Below, one piece after another: positions 60,101 to 64,000 of a stretch of DNA of 64,000 bases. Origin of the DNA: Opisthocomus hoazin (taxonomy: Eukaryota > Chordata > Aves > Opisthocomiformes > Opisthocomidae); NCBI RefSeq assembly GCF_030867145.1, contig NC_134433.1, forward strand, positions 14,825,396-14,889,395. The letters are read 5' to 3'. A program made the translations under genes and the position numbers. The notes under the pieces are model-generated. The model had not been told where the DNA came from and did no database searches. It worked only from the letters and a program-made list of their open reading frames with translations. Each line of letters opens with the position of its first letter. Position 1 is the first letter of the stretch.

Positions 60101-63100
60101 TTGAACTTTCATCCTTAGAGGCTTTCAAGACCTGCCGGGACAAAGCCCTCCACAAGCTGGTTTGAGTTCCGTGTTGACCCGCTTTCAAGCACAACGTTGT
60201 ACTGTGTGACCTCCTGAGATACTTGCCAACCTGATAGATTCTATGAAATTTTTCTGTTTGTCTTGGATTTTGTAAAGCCTTGTTTTTATGAAATGTATCA
60301 TCAGGGTCCTAAATCTACCTGACAGTGGCCTACAGAGAAGATAAGACAAAAATAGAAACTAGGAAGCTTTTCAAAATGAGATGAAGCATCTCTAATGTGA
60401 AAGAAGGGAAAAAAAGAGGGGGCTACTTGAGTCCTGCTGTACTTGACCGGTAACAGTATCAGGCTTTCTGGCTGCTGGCAACAACCCTTACCCTCTTTCT
60501 TCTGCTCAAAGGGAAGCCAGCCTACTGTCTCATTTCATAAAATAAGTACGGCATACAGTTCTTTGGTACTCAAAAAAAATGAAATCACATTCAAAAAATG
60601 GACCTGTAAAGGAATGACAAGCTTTGTGAGAATAAAAAAGAACATAGCATTAGGAAGTAATGTGATTAGGTGAGGCATGATGTGTCTACTTAATTCTTTA
60701 AATTAAAATTATTGTACAACTGCTGCTTTGTGGTAGGACTGATTATGATTTTTCTGTATTTCAAAAAAAACCAGATGTTACTAGTACTTGTTATTTTAAC
60801 AACAACAGAATATCTTCTGAAAATTGAGTGTATTTCTAGTTAGGTTGTGAATTCATATATTTGTTCTAAATAATTTGGTATATGGGAAGTGCCGAGTAGG
60901 TCTAATGAGTTGTGTGTCCTTGAGCTCTCATCATGGCATCTGTATGGCTTAGCTATTAATTATTTTTAAAATAATCCTTCTCTTTTTTAGTCCAAGAGGA
61001 AATTCCAAGTACAGTGAGCATACAGAAAAGAGATAGAGGAGGGGTAGAACAACTGTTGCGTTTTCAAATACCAGAATTGTTCTTGTCCACTGACTAAATT
61101 ATTTCAAGGACTGTTGTCAACCAGAGCTACCCAGCTGGGTTTTTTAGGGCCTCCTGGGTTATTTGACAGCAGTCTGTTAATTTTAAAGATTTGCTCAGCG
61201 GGGAGCTGTGCATCCACTTGAGTCCTGCTTGGGTTGGGAACTGCAGTGTTGTTTCACTGCTGCTGACCGAGGGACTGGGAGTCCACCAAGAAATGTTCAG
61301 CGTCTGGCCATGGAATCTTACAGAGTACTTATGGCCCCTGTGAAGTGGTGTTCTTAATGAGTAGAAGTAGTGTGAGAATTATTTTGAATAACGTGTGGGA
61401 CTTGGTGTTCAGTGGACACTACCCAGGAGCACGCAGCGTTTGATTTGAACTGCCCAACCTCTCTATAGGTGAGCTCCAGTTGGGTGTTCACTGCTGGCTG
61501 GGTTCTACAAGGAACATCCAGTGAGGTGGAGAATGTGCTAAAGGTATATATGAAGGTCTTGAAGTTCTGCATATGGGTTTTCAGAACTGCGTTTTACCAG
61601 CTAGTCTATGGTTTTGCTCGTAATAAAACTGATGATTTCTGCATTTAAGTTTCTGTATAGGAAAGAAAGTTCTGGAGGTTAATTCTAAATAAGACTTTCA
61701 ATTTTTAAGTTTTTTAAAACCAAGTTATTTCTTAATTTTTTATATTGCTTCAAGTGGTTGCTTTTTCTTTAATTTATACTTAGTCTGAATTACTGTGAAT
61801 GTCCATGTGATATTTGCAATATTGAATAACTACAAAAAGCATCTTTAACGTCTGAATTTTCATATGAAAAGGTTATTTACGTAATGAGACAATGAAGCCT
61901 TTTGGCAAAGATGAATGTAGAAGAAAAATCCATTAATGTAGATTTTGACTAAGAGTTTGAAAGGGTCTGATTCACAAAACTTTGAATACTATAGTATTGC
62001 TAGTGCTTACTGGCATAAAAATGCTCTGCTTGCCTGGAGTGTGGCAAAATCCTAATGCGCATTCTCTTTTGTGATTTCTTCAGGGACATCTTACTTCTGT
62101 TAGTGATGACTGTGTCTTTATAGCTTTAGTATTTTCAGCTTAGCTGTATGATAATACTTAGCATTTCTTTTTTACATAATGAATTTTAACACCTCTGAGA
62201 AGTGGGGTTTTTTATGAGCTTGTGTTTACAATTGAGCAGAATTGATGTAGTCCTCCTTATAGGTGGGGACATGCTTGGAAAGAGTGCATGTCTTTTATCT
62301 GCACTTTTATTAAACTAGTGTAAAAGCTCTTCTGGATTTCCGATTCTTAATGGATATAAGCTGGGTTCAGATCTTGGTATAAAACAAAATGTGTCTGCAT
62401 ATAGTTTTTGTAGTGATTCACCAAAATCTATTTAAAAAATGATGCAGGTTATAATCAGTCACAGCATTTTTTTCTGTGTAGGCCATTAAGTCATTCATCA
62501 TCATGACAATTAAAAATTCCTTCATTATTTTTGTGTAATACGGACATGTGGCTGAGTTCTAGGAGATAGAGATGTGTGTTTCTTGGTTAAATAATCTGAT
62601 AGTTTAACAAAATTACTTTCTTTTAAGAATAGGCTAACGTTTGCAACAAGGCCTTTATTTGGTTTTGAGGCAAGGTGGGATATGCCTGAGAGAGGTTTGG
62701 ACAAACGATGATCAAGGCAGTTTGTAATGACCACAGTTTACTTCTCATGTTTTACTTAATGTAAAAATGGCGACAGTACTGAAATAGTTATCTACCTGAA
62801 TCATTACTCCTGCAAAAGTGATTAGCTATCCCAGGTAGGGTGGCTTGGTGTATCAAGTGACCTGCCATGACCTCTAGGATGTTTAAGTCCTCCTCTCCCT
62901 TCTCCTTTTAGCCTATTGCAACACACAACGAGCCTCTCCTATCACATGGAAATGTGCTGATGGGGCTAACAACTGATTGTGCTTACTGTGGTGTGTTTGG
63001 GGCAAAATAACGATCTCTTTTCTGGAATGGTATTCATAAGCTGCAAAGGTTAATGTGTTCGCCAGTGTGTTAAGGTGGAATGCACTGCAAACCATCCAGA

Positions 63101-64000
63101 TTTTCTGGGACAAGGATGCCGTTGAAACTAACAGGATAGTCCCTTACTCATAATGGGTAACTTTGGAGAAGCTGAGGTGGGCAGAAATATCGTCTGGCTT
63201 TATACATTGTTCTATGCTTCAATTTTGACTTTTAGAATGGTTTTAAACAGCCGGTGAGATATTCTGTACCTTAAAATGGGATTTGACTTCTCTTCTGGTC
63301 AGGTTCTCTGCGGGTGTGTGTCATGAGCCACAGGAAAAGGCAGTGTGGAACTGGTCTGGAGAGAAGCAGCCACATTCAGTCATCAGTGTCATACAGGCTG
63401 CTAACCAGCGACTACAAAGGGAAAACGAAGCTGTACTTCCCAGTGTATTGTATAACGTTTATTTTGATGATTTTTTTTTTAATGTACAAAACCTTTGATG
63501 CTGTTTCACTTAGTTTAGAGTCTGAATTGGACCCAGAAGTTATGAGAGGCAATGTCACCAGGCCAAAATAGAGATAATTGCATTCTGCATGGAAATGTAT
63601 TCTTTGGCTTTTGAGTGAAACCTTTTACAAGCCCTTTTGAATTCTTCCTCACAAGCTGTTTTTTATTCACAATGTATCTGTCTTTTTGTTAGCAGGTCTT
63701 TTGGTTGTCATCTGCTCATACAATTAAATTTCATGTTAAGTATTTAATATAGAATGTATGCTTACATTTCTTTTGTGTTTTGAATTGATATTCCTTATCT
63801 TAATTTATAGTGATAATGGAAATGGTCAGGTTTTGTCCTGTGGCAGACTGCTTTGGCAGCAAGTGATCAACTGAAATACTTTAATAGGTATATGCTACTG
63901 TTGTAGTGGAACTCTACAAATGGTCATAAGACTAGTTTAGTTGGATTTTTTGACAGCTGTGTTAAATGATCAGTTTTACGGCATTAGTTTGGAAAATGGT
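54174..64000 (+). other. USP32: USP32 intron 1 (5' part)
   Basis: Begins GTGAGG in the CpG island, then turns AT-rich after about 54.7 kb. No sequence encoding the expected next segment (TDVELKRLKDAF-like) is present, so the intron continues past the window. It contains a degraded CR1 copy at about 60090-60250 and T runs (for example 58667-58682). No RNA gene or other exon was recognised. Confidence 0.85.
60090..60250 (+). mobile_element. CR1 LINE 3'-end fragment, old
   Basis: TTAGAGGCTTTCAAGACCTG, GGGACAAAGCCCT, then GACCTCCTGAGATACTTGCC and AACCTGATAGATTCTATGAA follow the order of the CR1 3' end, with many substitutions and without the intact octamer tail. It is clearly more diverged than the copy at 17.2 kb. 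Confidence 0.75.

Noticed and set aside
54174-64000. Possible small Cajal-body RNA in the USP32 intron, as I recall for mammals
   Set aside because: No H/ACA box arrangement could be supported by reading; a covariance-model search would be needed.

Overview
The window is nuclear DNA from a bird. Three things point that way: split genes with GT-AG introns, an avian CR1 LINE fragment, and a retroviral LTR of a type I know from neoavian rather than galliform genomes. The protein-coding content is three syntenic genes, APPBP2 (+), CHCT1 (C17orf64-like, -) and USP32 (+). This matches, in order and relative orientation, the USP32 - C17orf64 - APPBP2 block of human 17q23, so the region is probably the counterpart of chicken chromosome 19.

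Layout: 1-8016 is intron 1 of APPBP2. Twelve coding exons of APPBP2 lie between 8017 and 19909. They join in phase to exactly 539 codons plus stop, which with the 46 missing N-terminal residues gives the 585 aa of the human protein. A short (about 310 nt) or long (about 5.5 kb) 3' UTR follows, ending at AATAAA signals near 20.2 kb or 25.4 kb. 25.4-30.1 kb is intergenic. CHCT1 runs on the minus strand from its ATG at 37243 to a stop at 30106; its CHD1-helical C-terminal domain is split over two clear exons. 37.3-53.3 kb is a long AT-rich intergenic stretch with no gene that I recognise. At 53.36-54.65 kb a CpG island carries the USP32 promoter, and coding exon 1 of USP32 (residues 1-19 plus one base) is at 54116-54173. 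The rest of the window is USP32 intron 1.

The genes share neighbourhood more than a pathway. APPBP2 is a TPR substrate receptor of CUL2 ubiquitin ligases and an APP/kinesin adaptor. USP32 is a membrane-associated deubiquitinase of the late endosome/lysosome. CHCT1 is a small protein with a domain shared with the chromatin remodeller CHD1. I found no new mobile system, CRISPR array or gene cluster. The most interesting items are the CHCT1 gene with its short and poorly defined exons, three TCACGTGA elements and a two-codon upstream ORF at the USP32 promoter, and the USP32 N-myristoylation motif.
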